Source of the DNA: an uncultured Mediterraneibacter sp.
GTDB taxonomy: Bacteria; Bacillota; Clostridia; Lachnospirales; Lachnospiraceae
NCBI GenBank assembly: GCA_944381495.1
Contig: CALWLJ010000020.1
Coordinates: 1-61,971 of the forward strand
DNA: 61,971 bases
Direction: 5' to 3'
Shown: one piece after another, positions 37,191 to 46,460 of the stretch
Position numbering within the stretch: the stretch's first letter is position 1
How the letters are laid out: each line of letters begins with the position of its first letter
Notes under the pieces: generated by a model
Told to the model about the DNA's origin: nothing
What the model saw: the letters and a program-made list of their open reading frames with translations, nothing else
The model's database searches: none
Program-made: the position numbers and the translations under genes

Positions 37191-38174
37191 TCACAGTTCG
37201 AACTTCTTCTTCCGCACCGGGAACAGCCTGTGCTTTTCCTCCATAAGGAAGGCAAGGATTTCGCTCTTCTTCGTTCTGGCAGCATAGTCTGCAGCCTGGT
37301 CAAGATCTTTTTCCTGCCACATCCCCCGGGCAGATATCTGACGCAGAGCTTCCAGATCTTCCCGGTCCGTCAGGTACTCTGCCACTTCCTTCTCACTGTC
37401 TCTGACGTAGTCCTCATAGGCCGTTTCCCCATCCTTTTCCAGACGGTACGGATACATGAGCCGGGAAAAGACCAGATCGCACAGTACATCCACCTGGTCA
37501 TGGACCCGGGCCACGTAAAACAATTCGTCATATTTCCTGTAATCTACTTCTTTATTATAAAAGCACTGCCGGTAATTGTTGCCGGAACCGTGATGCTGTG
37601 TAAACAGGATCCGGGCAGGTGTATTCTCTACTGCCTCCTCATAGTGCTCCGGAAATACCATTCTCACTTCCGCCGGGAAATTTTCCAATGTTTCTGCACC
37701 GGAATCTGCCCGGAGAAACCGGACGTCAATCCTCTGCCACAGATCTCCAAGTATCTCCTTCACACAGGATCTCTCCCCCTGTGTCAGACGGACCTCCAGA
37801 CGGCGCAGCGAACGGCATCCGGTAAATGCTCCGCTGCCCACGCCCATCAGCCGGTCGGAAAAGGATATCTGCCGCAGGTTCCTGCAGCCGTAGAAAATAT
37901 AGTTCCCGATTTCCTCCATCGTATCCGGGAAATCTACCCTCTCCACATCTTCTCCGGCAAGCAGCCGCTCCTGCTCCCGGAACAGACCGTGGTCTTCCGT
38001 CTCGAAGACGCATACATCGTCCTCTTCCTTCGACTTCCGGGCGGAGAATGTGTAGGCCGCTGCCCGGACCACCGGTTTCCCCTCTATCATTTCCGGGAGC
38101 ACGATGACCGGATCCGTGCCGAAGCAGCGGACGATTTCCACGCCCTTGTCACTGACTCTGTAATATATTTTCAA
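37191..38174 (-). CDS. leucine-rich repeat protein of the MoxR/VWA cluster
   Basis: 327 residues. The start is TTG with AAGGAG 7 bases upstream; a longer open frame lacks such a site. BspA-type LRR segments (VERVDFPDTMEEIGNYIFYGCRNL and SFSDRLMGVGSGAFTGCRSLRRL) are followed by a charged region with a helical C-terminus (DYAARTKKSEILAFLMEEKHR) that faintly recalls an ankyrin repeat. No signal peptide, so it is likely cytoplasmic. Probably supplies client recognition to the MoxR/VWA pair (inference). Confidence 0.7.
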   Translation of the reverse strand: MKIYYRVSDKGVEIVRCFGTDPVIVLPEMIEGKPVVRAAAYTFSARKSKEEDDVCVFETEDHGLFREQERLLAGEDVERVDFPDTMEEIGNYIFYGCRNLRQISFSDRLMGVGSGAFTGCRSLRRLEVRLTQGERSCVKEILGDLWQRIDVRFLRADSGAETLENFPAEVRMVFPEHYEEAVENTPARILFTQHHGSGNNYRQCFYNKEVDYRKYDELFYVARVHDQVDVLCDLVFSRLMYPYRLEKDGETAYEDYVRDSEKEVAEYLTDREDLEALRQISARGMWQEKDLDQAADYAARTKKSEILAFLMEEKHRLFPVRKKKFEL

Positions 38175-38175
38175 T

Positions 38176-38853
38176 CTATCTCTCCTTGTCCTGTACGTAA
38201 TATTCCTGTCCGGTATCCAGACAGAGGCATCCCAGCCGTCCCCCCATAAGACCAAAAGCAGCCCCGCAGTCTACATCGATGAGCCTGCCGTCGGGAGCGT
38301 GCCATATGGCGGCCGGATTTCCGGGAGCGCCCTTAATGATCAGGGTAGGCACATGGCCTACGACAGAAATATATCCGGGAATGCCCCGTCCTCTGTCCAC
38401 CATGGATGAATCCCACAGGAACAGGTCTTTTCGCTTCCATATCTGCAGGACCCCTTCTGTAGACGCATGAGCCATCAGATAACAGTTCCCGTCCAGCTTC
38501 AGCTTTTTATACAAAGGAAGCCGCCTCATAAAATTCACATAATCCGGCAGTTTCTCCATGGTCTTCAGACTGTCTGTCAGGATATCCCATGTATTATAGT
38601 AATACCTGTTCTTCCTCTTATCCGCCTCGTTCTCATACCAGTCCACGAAGGAATCCTCATGATTTCCCCTGAGTGCAGTGATATTCCGGGAAGACATAAC
38701 AAGGTCCAGCACCTTCACAGGCTCTGTCCCCCGGTCGATCATATCTCCCAGGATATACAGATGATCCGACCGGGAAAATGCGATCTTATCCAGCATCTCT
38801 TCCAACAGGCTTCCCATTCCATGTATATCCGACATCACATAGGTATGCCCCAT
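38176..38853 (-). CDS. PPP-family metallophosphoesterase
   Basis: 225 residues with the PPP metal motifs in order: MSDIHG, GDMIDRGTEP, RGNHEDS, then MAHAS. Related to serine/threonine phosphatases and bis(5'-nucleosyl)-tetraphosphatases. The start at 38853 has AAGGATG upstream, and the stop is 1 base before the LRR start codon. The position between the HAD and LRR genes argues for a joint role: either signal removal by dephosphorylation or control of dinucleoside phosphates. Confidence 0.85.
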   Translation of the reverse strand: MGHTYVMSDIHGMGSLLEEMLDKIAFSRSDHLYILGDMIDRGTEPVKVLDLVMSSRNITALRGNHEDSFVDWYENEADKRKNRYYYNTWDILTDSLKTMEKLPDYVNFMRRLPLYKKLKLDGNCYLMAHASTEGVLQIWKRKDLFLWDSSMVDRGRGIPGYISVVGHVPTLIIKGAPGNPAAIWHAPDGRLIDVDCGAAFGLMGGRLGCLCLDTGQEYYVQDKER

Positions 38854-38857
38854 GTCA

Positions 38858-39736
38858 TCATCCTTCTTTCTTCTGATAACGCAGCAGTTCACGGATTGCA
38901 TATGCAACGCCGTTTTCGTCATTTGACTTTGTTATATATTTCGCCGCCCGTTTCACCTCCGGCACCGCATTCTCCACAGCTACAGTTGCTCCGAAATCCA
39001 TGGACAGCATGGAAAGATCGTTCAGGCTGTCTCCAAACACCATTACTTCATCCATAGTGTATCCAAGGGATTCGATATATTTCTTCAGTACCGGTCCCTT
39101 CTGTGCCTTTACATCGGTAATCTCCAGATTAGATATAAAGGATGAGGCAATTGCAATCTCCGGATTTTTCTCAAGACGCCGGCGGATCTTGTCCAGCATT
39201 TCCAGATCATCGCTGAATAAAAACAGCTTGTACACCGGCACGCCGTCCCGTTCCAGCGCATCCAGATCCGGCACGACCATTGTCTTCTCCTTCAGGCTTT
39301 TATAAAGAGACGTCTCAACGATCTGATCCCGGCAAAGATTCATATGAAATTCCTGTATCTGGCGGATCAGACTCTCCTCCACCTCTTCCGGCGTTCCCAC
39401 CCGGTAGTCAACCCCGTCTGTGGTAAATATAACAGATACAGGGAAATCCTGCAGCTGACTATATATGTCCCTGCACAGTTCCGGACTTACCGCCGTAGTC
39501 TGCACGACTCTCTTCTCTGGATCCCGCACTTCCGCACCGCTCCCTACGATGTAGTCGCAGACAAATCCGCACTCTTCCAGCTCTGTCATGGCTCCGGGGA
39601 AATTCCGGCCCGTAGCGATCATAAAACGGATTCCTGCATCACAGGCTTCCTTTACAACGGCAATCGTCTCCGGCGCCACTTTGTGTTCACTGTTCAGAAG
39701 CGTACCGTCCATATCGCTTGCGATTACTTTTATCAT
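38858..39736 (-). CDS. HAD-superfamily Cof-type phosphatase
   Basis: 292 residues. HAD motifs: DMDGTLLNSEH (motif I), ATGRNF (motif II region), a lysine near the conserved position and GDSLNDLSML (motif IV). The cap is of the Cof type (II). Likely acts on small phosphorylated metabolites. ATG at 39736 is preferred over a GTG twelve bases earlier. It leads the operon, 4 bases before the phosphatase start. Confidence 0.9.
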   Translation of the reverse strand: MIKVIASDMDGTLLNSEHKVAPETIAVVKEACDAGIRFMIATGRNFPGAMTELEECGFVCDYIVGSGAEVRDPEKRVVQTTAVSPELCRDIYSQLQDFPVSVIFTTDGVDYRVGTPEEVEESLIRQIQEFHMNLCRDQIVETSLYKSLKEKTMVVPDLDALERDGVPVYKLFLFSDDLEMLDKIRRRLEKNPEIAIASSFISNLEITDVKAQKGPVLKKYIESLGYTMDEVMVFGDSLNDLSMLSMDFGATVAVENAVPEVKRAAKYITKSNDENGVAYAIRELLRYQKKEG

Positions 39737-39960
39737 TATTTTTCCCACTTTCTTCCATCAGATTCATTTATCTCTGTGTATTTATCTTTTAATACAGCAA
39801 TCTGTATTTCTGTTCTGTCTGTATTCCCCGGATGATACAAAAAGGCTATGTCCTGATCGTCCGGAGAACATCTTCATTATAAAGAGTTTCACCGGGTCCT
39901 GCAACTGTAACAGAAAATAATCAAGACCTGCCTCTTCCAATATCAGAAGCCGCTGCACGC

Positions 39961-39989
39961 TTGAATGTTTTCAGATCAGCCTGTATACT
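39961..39989 (+). promoter_or_regulatory. promoter of the FadR-type regulator gene
   Basis: TTGAAT (39961-39966) and TATACT (39984-39989), 17 bases apart, end about 30 bases before the start codon of the regulator. Confidence 0.6.
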
Positions 39990-40022
39990 ATTAATCAATA
40001 CAAAAGGAAAGGGTGCGCCGAA

Positions 40023-40727
40023 ATGGCAGAAAACTTTACAGGGATCCGCCAGACACTGCTTGCGGAACAGGTTGAAGAACAAATCTATGAATACATATCA
40101 CAGGAAGAACTGAAGTCAGGAGACCGCCTGCCAAACGAATTCAAACTGGCAGAGCAGTTCGGCGTGGGCAGAAGTACAGTAAGGGAAGCCGTGAAGCTCC
40201 TTGTCTCCCGGGGCATTCTGGAAACAAGACGCGGGTCCGGCACATATGTGCGCAACCTTGTGCCTTCCGATCTCGACCCTCTGAACCTGCGCAACGCGGA
40301 GGATAAAGTATCGCTGGCCATGGATCTTGTCGATCTGCGCATGATCCTGGAACCGGGAATTGCAGAGCTTGCTGCGTATAACGCCACAGATGAAGAGATC
40401 AGAGTTCTGCTGGAAAAATGTGATGACACAGAGAAACGGATACAGAACGGAGAATATTATATCCAGTCGGATATTGATTTCCACACGCATATCGCTCTCT
40501 GCAGCAAAAACAAAGTGATCGAGCAGCTGATTGCCATCATTGAGACAGCCGTTCTGATGTTTGTCAATATTACGCACAGACAGCTGACCGCCGAGACAAT
40601 CACCACACACCGCGCCATAGCTGAGGCGATCGCCGAACACGATCCCATCGGAGCAAGAGCGGCGATGACAATGCATATTGCCTATAACCGGGGGCTCATA
40701 AAAGAGATCCGGGACAAAAACAAATAG
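40023..40727 (+). CDS. FadR-subfamily GntR regulator of the sugar-acid operon
   Basis: 234 residues: an N-terminal winged helix (QIYEYISQEELKSGDRLPNEFKLAEQFGVGRSTVREAVKLL, with RRGSGTYV) and a C-terminal FCD ligand-binding domain (about 85-230) with the histidine/aspartate metal ligands typical of sugar-acid sensors (DIDFHTHIALCS; HRAIAEAIAEHD). It is separated from the structural genes by a terminator and a promoter, so it is likely a repressor lifted by a pathway intermediate. Confidence 0.9.
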   Translation: MAENFTGIRQTLLAEQVEEQIYEYISQEELKSGDRLPNEFKLAEQFGVGRSTVREAVKLLVSRGILETRRGSGTYVRNLVPSDLDPLNLRNAEDKVSLAMDLVDLRMILEPGIAELAAYNATDEEIRVLLEKCDDTEKRIQNGEYYIQSDIDFHTHIALCSKNKVIEQLIAIIETAVLMFVNITHRQLTAETITTHRAIAEAIAEHDPIGARAAMTMHIAYNRGLIKEIRDKNK

Positions 40728-40732
40728 GCGAA

Positions 40733-40795
40733 AACAGCGGATAAGATCCGGATCCTTTGCATGAAAAACCCGGCAGATAATCCGCTGTTTTTTTT
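40733..40795 (+). terminator. terminator after the FadR-type gene
   Basis: AACAGCGGAT and ATCCGCTGTT arms flank an inner GATCCGGATC palindrome, followed by TTTTTTTT. Confidence 0.85.
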
Positions 40796-40944
40796 ATGTA
40801 AAAATTAGTCAGACAAATTTTTCTTTTTATTAACAATATTTTTCAAAATTCAAATCAAAATTATACATTTTCACCAAATAATTCTCCTCTTAAACTATGA
40901 AAAAAGGGTTTTATTAGCAAAAAGTAGAACGGATATGAGACAAC

Positions 40945-41005
40945 TTGATATGACAACTTTGCGATGATATATTAAGTTTAACCCCAAAAAGTATGACAAT
41001 ATAAT
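40945..41005 (+). promoter_or_regulatory. promoter and candidate operators of the sugar-acid operon
   Basis: TTGATA (40945-40950) and TATATT (40968-40973) are 17 bases apart. TATGACAA occurs at 40949-40956, across the -35, and at 40992-40999, just past the likely start of transcription, 43 bp apart. A related GATATGAGACAACTT lies at 40932. These are natural candidates for the FadR-type regulator. A second -10-like TATAAT is at 41000-41005. Confidence 0.5.
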
Positions 41006-41024
41006 ACAGAAAGGAAGAAGAAAG

Positions 41025-42104
41025 ATGAGCTTAAAAACGGGAATCATCGGCTGTGGAAAAGTAGGCGATTTCCACGCAAAGGCATACCAGGGTCTGGAAA
41101 ACAGTATTTTTACAGCCGTGTGTGACGCAGATCCGGAACGTGCAAAAGCTTTTGCAGAAACCTATCATGTAAAAGCGTATACAGATGTTACGGAGATGGT
41201 AAAAACAGAACAACTGGATGTTGTCAGTGTATGTACCCCACATCCGCTTCATGCGGACCCGGCGGTAGCTGCGGCAGAGAACGGCTGCAATGTACTGATC
41301 GAGAAACCTCTGGCGTCAAGTCTTGCCGACTGCGACCGCATTATCGCTGCCGGCGATGCAAACAATGTGACAATCGGCACAATGGTCCAGCGCCGCTTTT
41401 ACCGGCCCTGCATGAGGATCCATGAAGCGATCCGCGACGGAAAGATCGGCCGGCCGGTACTCGGAATGGTGACCATGCTTGGCTGGCGGGATGAGGCATA
41501 TTATCAGAGCGACGCCTGGAGGGGAACATGGAAAGGAGAAGGCGGCGGCGTACTGGTGAATCAGGCGCCCCATCAGCTGGACCTGCTTCTCTGGTACATG
41601 GGCGACGTGGACGAAGTTTACGGCGTATGGAAAAATCTGAACCATCCCTATATCGAGGTGGAAGATACTGCAGTTGCAGTCGTCAAGTTTAAAAACGGCG
41701 GGGTTGGAAATATTGTAGTCAGCAACAGCCAGAATCCGGCTCTTTACGGGAAGGTGCATATTTTCGGGGAAAACGGCGCAGGCGTAGGAGTCCAGACAGA
41801 CGGCGGCGCAATGTTCATCGCAGGCATGTCAAGTATTACAGAGCCCCCGTACAATGATCTGTGGACTGTACCCGGGGAAACAGAAAAACTGGATCGCTGG
41901 AAAAAAGAAGACTGTGATTTCTTCAACAGTATTGATTCCATGTACTATTATCACAGAGAGCAGATCAAAGATTTCCTGAACGCAGTGGAAAGCGGCTCCA
42001 AACCTCTTGTAGACGCGCGTGACGGAAGAAAAACCGTGGAATTATTTACGGCGATCTACCGCAGCACAGCCAGCGGAATGCCTGTAAAGTTCCCGCTTGA
42101 ATGA
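41025..42104 (+). CDS. Gfo/Idh/MocA family dehydrogenase
   Basis: 359 residues. N-terminal Rossmann fold (GIIGCGKVGDFHAKAY) with the family motif LIEKPLASSLADCD, then a substrate-binding domain. Likely oxidises a sugar, sugar acid or inositol-type polyol with NAD(P). First structural gene of the operon. Strong Shine-Dalgarno GAAAGGAAG upstream. The identity of the substrate cannot be read from the sequence. Confidence 0.92.
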   Translation: MSLKTGIIGCGKVGDFHAKAYQGLENSIFTAVCDADPERAKAFAETYHVKAYTDVTEMVKTEQLDVVSVCTPHPLHADPAVAAAENGCNVLIEKPLASSLADCDRIIAAGDANNVTIGTMVQRRFYRPCMRIHEAIRDGKIGRPVLGMVTMLGWRDEAYYQSDAWRGTWKGEGGGVLVNQAPHQLDLLLWYMGDVDEVYGVWKNLNHPYIEVEDTAVAVVKFKNGGVGNIVVSNSQNPALYGKVHIFGENGAGVGVQTDGGAMFIAGMSSITEPPYNDLWTVPGETEKLDRWKKEDCDFFNSIDSMYYYHREQIKDFLNAVESGSKPLVDARDGRKTVELFTAIYRSTASGMPVKFPLE

Positions 42105-42118
42105 CAAGGAGGAAAACG

Positions 42119-42979
42119 ATGTACACATCATATAACGAAGCATGCGGAAAAGATTGCTCGGATCTGTTTACAGATCTTACGCTGTGCGAGAAAGCCGGGT
42201 TCGACTATATAGAGATCCGCCTGGATATGCTGAGGAAATATCTGGAGACAGGAACACTCGATGAGCTGAGCCGCTTCTTTGCACAAAGCCGTCTGAAACC
42301 CCACGCAATAAATGCCGTGTATCTGTATCAGGACTTTCTCAAAGAGGGAAAAGATAAGCCAGACGACCCGATCATGCAGGATTTTCTTCTGGCATGCGAG
42401 GCAGGCCATGCGATCGGAAGCCAGTATGTGATCATAGTGCCCCCTCTGGATCCGTCAGGAATCTTCCTGGGAGATGTCAAAGCCGCCGAAGCCGACTGCA
42501 TACGCATTCTGAAAAAGCTTTCGAGCCTGGCGCGCCCCTATGGCATGAACCTTTGTTTTGAACTGGTAGGGCTGAAGAAAAGCTGCGTCCGCACAGTGGA
42601 AGCCGCAGACCGTATCGTACGCGCGGTAAACGAAGATAATGTAGGCTTTGTATTTGACTCGTACAATATCTATCTTTGCGGGCAATGCAATGATTTTTCT
42701 GCTCTTGCCCAAGTCCAGCCGGAAAAGATCTTTGCCGTCCACCTGATGAGCGGAGATGAAGTTCCGGAGGAGGAAATGGGACAGGACAAACGATGTTTTC
42801 CGGGAAGCGGAGCCGTGGACACAGATTCCTTCTTAAAGAAACTGAAAGAATGCGGATACAACGGTATGGTTTCCGTAGAGACTTTCCGCCCGGAATACTG
42901 GACAAAAACCCCGGAATGGGTGATAGAGAACGCTTACAGGACCACTTATGAAGCGCTGAAAAAGAACGGCTGCCTGTAA
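42119..42979 (+). CDS. sugar-phosphate isomerase/epimerase-type TIM-barrel protein
   Basis: 286 residues; xylose-isomerase-like TIM barrel with probable metal ligands in LCFELVG, FVFDSYNIYLCG, FAVHLMSGDE and VSVETFRPEYW. The ATG at 42119 has AAGGAGG 6 bases upstream and starts after the Gfo stop, so the earlier in-frame ATG is not used. Probably isomerises or epimerises the product of the dehydrogenase. Confidence 0.88.
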   Translation: MYTSYNEACGKDCSDLFTDLTLCEKAGFDYIEIRLDMLRKYLETGTLDELSRFFAQSRLKPHAINAVYLYQDFLKEGKDKPDDPIMQDFLLACEAGHAIGSQYVIIVPPLDPSGIFLGDVKAAEADCIRILKKLSSLARPYGMNLCFELVGLKKSCVRTVEAADRIVRAVNEDNVGFVFDSYNIYLCGQCNDFSALAQVQPEKIFAVHLMSGDEVPEEEMGQDKRCFPGSGAVDTDSFLKKLKECGYNGMVSVETFRPEYWTKTPEWVIENAYRTTYEALKKNGCL

Positions 42980-43007
42980 ACGACTACAAAGAAAGAGAGG
43001 GACAAAA

Positions 43008-44441
43008 ATGACACCGTTACAATTTGTGATCATGCTGGTTATCGCCATTGTCATTCTGACGATACTGACTTTAAAATTCAAAATGCACCCTGTTATGGTG
43101 CTGTTTCTGACTGCAACATTCTGCGGTCTTGCATCTGGGAAAGGAATCGTAGATACATTTTCTTCCATTACGGAGTATTTCGGCTCGACATTAGGTTCCA
43201 TCGGCGTTATGATAATTTTTGGAGCAGTCATCGCCTCAGGAATCAATGACACCGGCGCCGCTACCAGTATGGTAAATTATTTCATCCGGCTGTTTAAAGG
43301 CAAATGCCTGGAACTGGCGCCGTCACTGACCGGATTTATCATGAGTATCCCGGTTTTCGGCGATATTGCTATCATTCTTAACGCTCCGATTTCCGCAATA
43401 CTTGCGAAACGTAAAAAGATGGGAATGCAGCAGGTAGCGCCCTTTGTAAATCTCGGGCTGACTCTGACACACGGACTGGTTCCGCCAACCCCCGGAATCC
43501 TCGCGGTATCCGTACTCCTTGGCGCAGACGTGGGAACCGTCATAATCGTCGGCCTGATTTGTTCGATCATCTCCTTTGCAGTCGTATATCTCGGACTTCG
43601 TCCGGTATATGCAAAATGCGAATATATCCCTCCGCTTCCTCAGTACACAGAAAATGTGGAAGCAGTAGAAGATTCGGACAATGTAGATGCGCTCCTGATA
43701 AAAGAAGACAATGTTCCCAATGCCTTAGCTGCTTTCACACCGCTGCTCCTGCCGGCGGTAATGATCGCCATCGGATCTATCGGCAAGCTGTTCTGCGAAG
43801 AAGGCACAATGATGTACAGCTTCTTTGATATCATCGGGAACACCGTTCTCGCTCTGTTCGCCGGAATCGTCGCCGTAGGGCTTATGGTATTCGGACGGAA
43901 GAAGAAAGTTGTCGACAAGGCAAACAAAGACGGAAACGGATGTGAACTTACAGATAAGAGCGGCTGGTCAGAAATCGTGCTGAACAACTGGGTTGAGCGG
44001 GCGCTGAAGATCGCCATCGGAGCCCTTCTGATCACTGCAATGGGCGGAGCTATGGGAGGCATCCTTCGTGAAAACGAGGCGATCCAGACAATCGGTGAAA
44101 TGATAGCCGGCAGCAGCTTCCCGGCACTTCTTGTTCCGTTTATCATGGGCGCGATCCTGATGACCGTCTGCGGTTCTATGACAACAGCAGCTATGACAGC
44201 AGCCGGACTCATGGGCGGACTCATGTCAGTGCTTGGACTGGATCCGGTAGTGACTTCACTTGCGATCGGATGCGGTTCCATGGTTGGATGGCATGTCAAT
44301 AACAGTGGTTTCTGGATCTTCTCATCCCTGTACGGATTTGACGCAAAACAGGGCCTGAAGTTCTTTACCACTACAAATGCTCTCGGAGGTATCGTGGCAT
44401 TTATCGTTCTGGTCATCCTTACCATGATCGGTATCGTCTAA
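43008..44441 (+). CDS. GntP-family gluconate/sugar-acid permease
   Basis: 477 residues, strongly hydrophobic, about 12 membrane segments, with the GntP features (HGLVPPTPGILAVSVLLGADVGT; GSMTTAAMTAAGLMGG; GWHVNNSGFWIFSSLYG). Symports sugar acids such as gluconate with protons. It carries the probable substrate of the operon into the cell and sits between the epimerase and the dehydratase. Confidence 0.92.
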   Translation: MTPLQFVIMLVIAIVILTILTLKFKMHPVMVLFLTATFCGLASGKGIVDTFSSITEYFGSTLGSIGVMIIFGAVIASGINDTGAATSMVNYFIRLFKGKCLELAPSLTGFIMSIPVFGDIAIILNAPISAILAKRKKMGMQQVAPFVNLGLTLTHGLVPPTPGILAVSVLLGADVGTVIIVGLICSIISFAVVYLGLRPVYAKCEYIPPLPQYTENVEAVEDSDNVDALLIKEDNVPNALAAFTPLLLPAVMIAIGSIGKLFCEEGTMMYSFFDIIGNTVLALFAGIVAVGLMVFGRKKKVVDKANKDGNGCELTDKSGWSEIVLNNWVERALKIAIGALLITAMGGAMGGILRENEAIQTIGEMIAGSSFPALLVPFIMGAILMTVCGSMTTAAMTAAGLMGGLMSVLGLDPVVTSLAIGCGSMVGWHVNNSGFWIFSSLYGFDAKQGLKFFTTTNALGGIVAFIVLVILTMIGIV

Positions 44442-44518
44442 TATAATAATGCCCGGCGCTGACCGGAGCAAAGCGTAGAGACAAAATCATGAAATGCGGA
44501 GCAGTCCGCAGCAGCATC

Positions 44519-44652
44519 GGGGGCAAAATACCTTTTGCCCCCCCAACATCGTATAGTCAAATACCTCGATGCAGGCATCGTGGTATTCCATCCTCGCGGC
44601 AGCCGCCAAATGGACATGCATGTCCGCTTGGCCCGTCGCTCGCGGGAATAAA
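44519..44652 (+). repeat. three-hairpin spacer inside the sugar-acid operon
   Basis: GGGGGCAAAA/TTTTGCCCCC (44519-44542) is a perfect 10-bp hairpin. AATACC-CGATGC/GCATCG-GGTATT (44559-44588) is a second. CCAA-GGACATGCATGTCC-TTGG (44607-44632), enclosed by CGCG pairings, is a third. The last 34 bases (44619-44652) reappear at 50596-50629. The structure ends 13 bases before the dehydratase start, so it may affect expression of that gene. Confidence 0.75.
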
Positions 44653-44665
44653 GAAATCAGGGGGA

Positions 44666-46420
44666 ATGCTCGTGGAATTAATCAGTCAAAAAATGAGGAA
44701 ACTTGCACCGGAGCTTGATCCGCTCCGCATAGGAACCGGATGGAAAAAGGAGGACCTGGACAAGCCGCAGATCCTGATAGAAAGTACGTTCGGCGACAGC
44801 CATCCGGGGAGCGGACATCTGGACACACTTGTAGAACAGGTTCGGCGCGGCGTTGAAGAAGAGGGCGGTTTTGGAGCCCGGTATTTCTGCACCGATATCT
44901 GCGACGGCGAAAGCCAGGGCACAGACGGAATCAATTACAGTCTTGTAAGCCGGGAGATCATTGCAGATATGATAGAAATCCATGAAAATGCCACGCCTTT
45001 TGACGGCGGCGTCTATCTTTCAAGCTGTGACAAAGGCATGCCCGGCACACTGATGGGAATGGCAAGAGTGAACGTCCCATCTCTGATGGTGCCGGGCGGA
45101 ACAATGAACGCAGGGCCGGATCTTCTGACACTGGAGCAGCTGGGAATGTACAGCGCCCGCTACGAACGCGGGGAAATTGATGAGAAGACCTTTGAATGGG
45201 CGAAATGCAATGCATGCCCAAGCTGCGGCGCATGCAGCTTTATCGGCACTGCTTCAACCATGCAGATCATGGCGGAATCGCTTGGGCTGGCGCTTCCCGG
45301 GAGTGCGCTGCTCCCTGCAGAAAGCCCGGATCTTCAGGAGTATGCATACCGCGCCGGACGTCAGGCAGTACGCCTGGCGCTGGCAGGACTGAAACCTTCG
45401 GACATCGTTACAGAAAAGAGTTTCGAGAATGCGATCCTGGTACACGCTGCTATTTCAGGCAGCACCAACGCTCTCCTTCACCTTCCCGCTCTGGCTCATG
45501 AATACGGCATCGAGATCACCGGGGAGACGTTTGACAGACTGCACCGGGGAGCCCATTATCTTCTTGACCTGCGTCCGGCAGGCAGATGGCCCGCGGAATT
45601 CTTCTACTATGCAGGAGGAGTGCCGGCTATTATGGAGGAGATCAAAGCTATGCTCCACCTGGATGTGATGACAGTAACAGGCAAAACTCTTGGAGAAAAT
45701 CTGGAAGAACTGCAGAAAAACGGTTTTTATGAAAAATGTCAGACCTGGCTGGATGAGGCAAACAGGAAATACGGCCTAAACCTGACGAAAGAAGATATCA
45801 TACGGCCTTATGAAAAAGCGATCGGTACGGAAGGCAGTATCGCCATCCTGAAAGGAAATCTGGCTCCCGAGGGCGCCGTGATCAAGCACACCGCATGCCC
45901 GGAAGAAATGTTTGAGGCGACGCTTTGCGCCCGGCCCTTTGACAGCGAAGAAGAATGTCTGGATGCCGTTCTGCATCACCGGGTCCAGAAGGGAGATGCC
46001 GTTCTGATACGCTATGAAGGGCCGAAAGGAAGCGGCATGCCGGAAATGTTTTACACATCGGAAGCCATCAGCTCTGACGCGGAGCTGGGAAGAAGCATCG
46101 CATTGATCACTGACGGCAGATTCTCCGGCGCGTCCACCGGTCCGGTGATCGGGCACTGCAGTCCGGAAGCGGCGGAAGGCGGACCGATTGCTCTCGTAGA
46201 AGAAGGCGATTTGATCTATATCAATATCCATGAACGCCGTCTCGATATCGTTGGAACTGACGGCGAGCAAAAATCACCGGAGGAAGTCGATGCCATTCTT
46301 GCCGAACGGCGGAAAAACTGGAGGCGCCGGGAACTGAGATATAAACGCGGAGTCCTTCGGATGTTCAGCGAACACGCGGCCTCACCGATGAAAGGCGCAT
46401 ATCTGGAATTCGAAGACTGA
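44666..46420 (+). CDS. IlvD/Edd-family sugar-acid dehydratase
   Basis: 584 residues. Fe-S cysteines are in SCDKGMPGT, NACPSCGACSFIG and the region after, with DGRFSGASTGPVIGH near the C-terminus. IlvD/Edd enzymes dehydrate diols such as dihydroxy acids and aldonates. In this operon a pentonate, hexonate or related acid is the likely substrate, rather than a branched-chain amino-acid intermediate. Start at ATG 44666 or GTG 44672; the GGGGG box suits the GTG slightly better. Confidence 0.88.
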   Translation: MLVELISQKMRKLAPELDPLRIGTGWKKEDLDKPQILIESTFGDSHPGSGHLDTLVEQVRRGVEEEGGFGARYFCTDICDGESQGTDGINYSLVSREIIADMIEIHENATPFDGGVYLSSCDKGMPGTLMGMARVNVPSLMVPGGTMNAGPDLLTLEQLGMYSARYERGEIDEKTFEWAKCNACPSCGACSFIGTASTMQIMAESLGLALPGSALLPAESPDLQEYAYRAGRQAVRLALAGLKPSDIVTEKSFENAILVHAAISGSTNALLHLPALAHEYGIEITGETFDRLHRGAHYLLDLRPAGRWPAEFFYYAGGVPAIMEEIKAMLHLDVMTVTGKTLGENLEELQKNGFYEKCQTWLDEANRKYGLNLTKEDIIRPYEKAIGTEGSIAILKGNLAPEGAVIKHTACPEEMFEATLCARPFDSEEECLDAVLHHRVQKGDAVLIRYEGPKGSGMPEMFYTSEAISSDAELGRSIALITDGRFSGASTGPVIGHCSPEAAEGGPIALVEEGDLIYINIHERRLDIVGTDGEQKSPEEVDAILAERRKNWRRRELRYKRGVLRMFSEHAASPMKGAYLEFED

Positions 46421-46460
46421 CCGGAACTGTCAGAAAATAAACCTGTGAACATATAAAAAT

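Noticed and set aside
44489-44665. Upstream 59-codon extension of the dehydratase
   Set aside because: It reads through the hairpin cluster; the real start follows GGGGG at 44661-44664.
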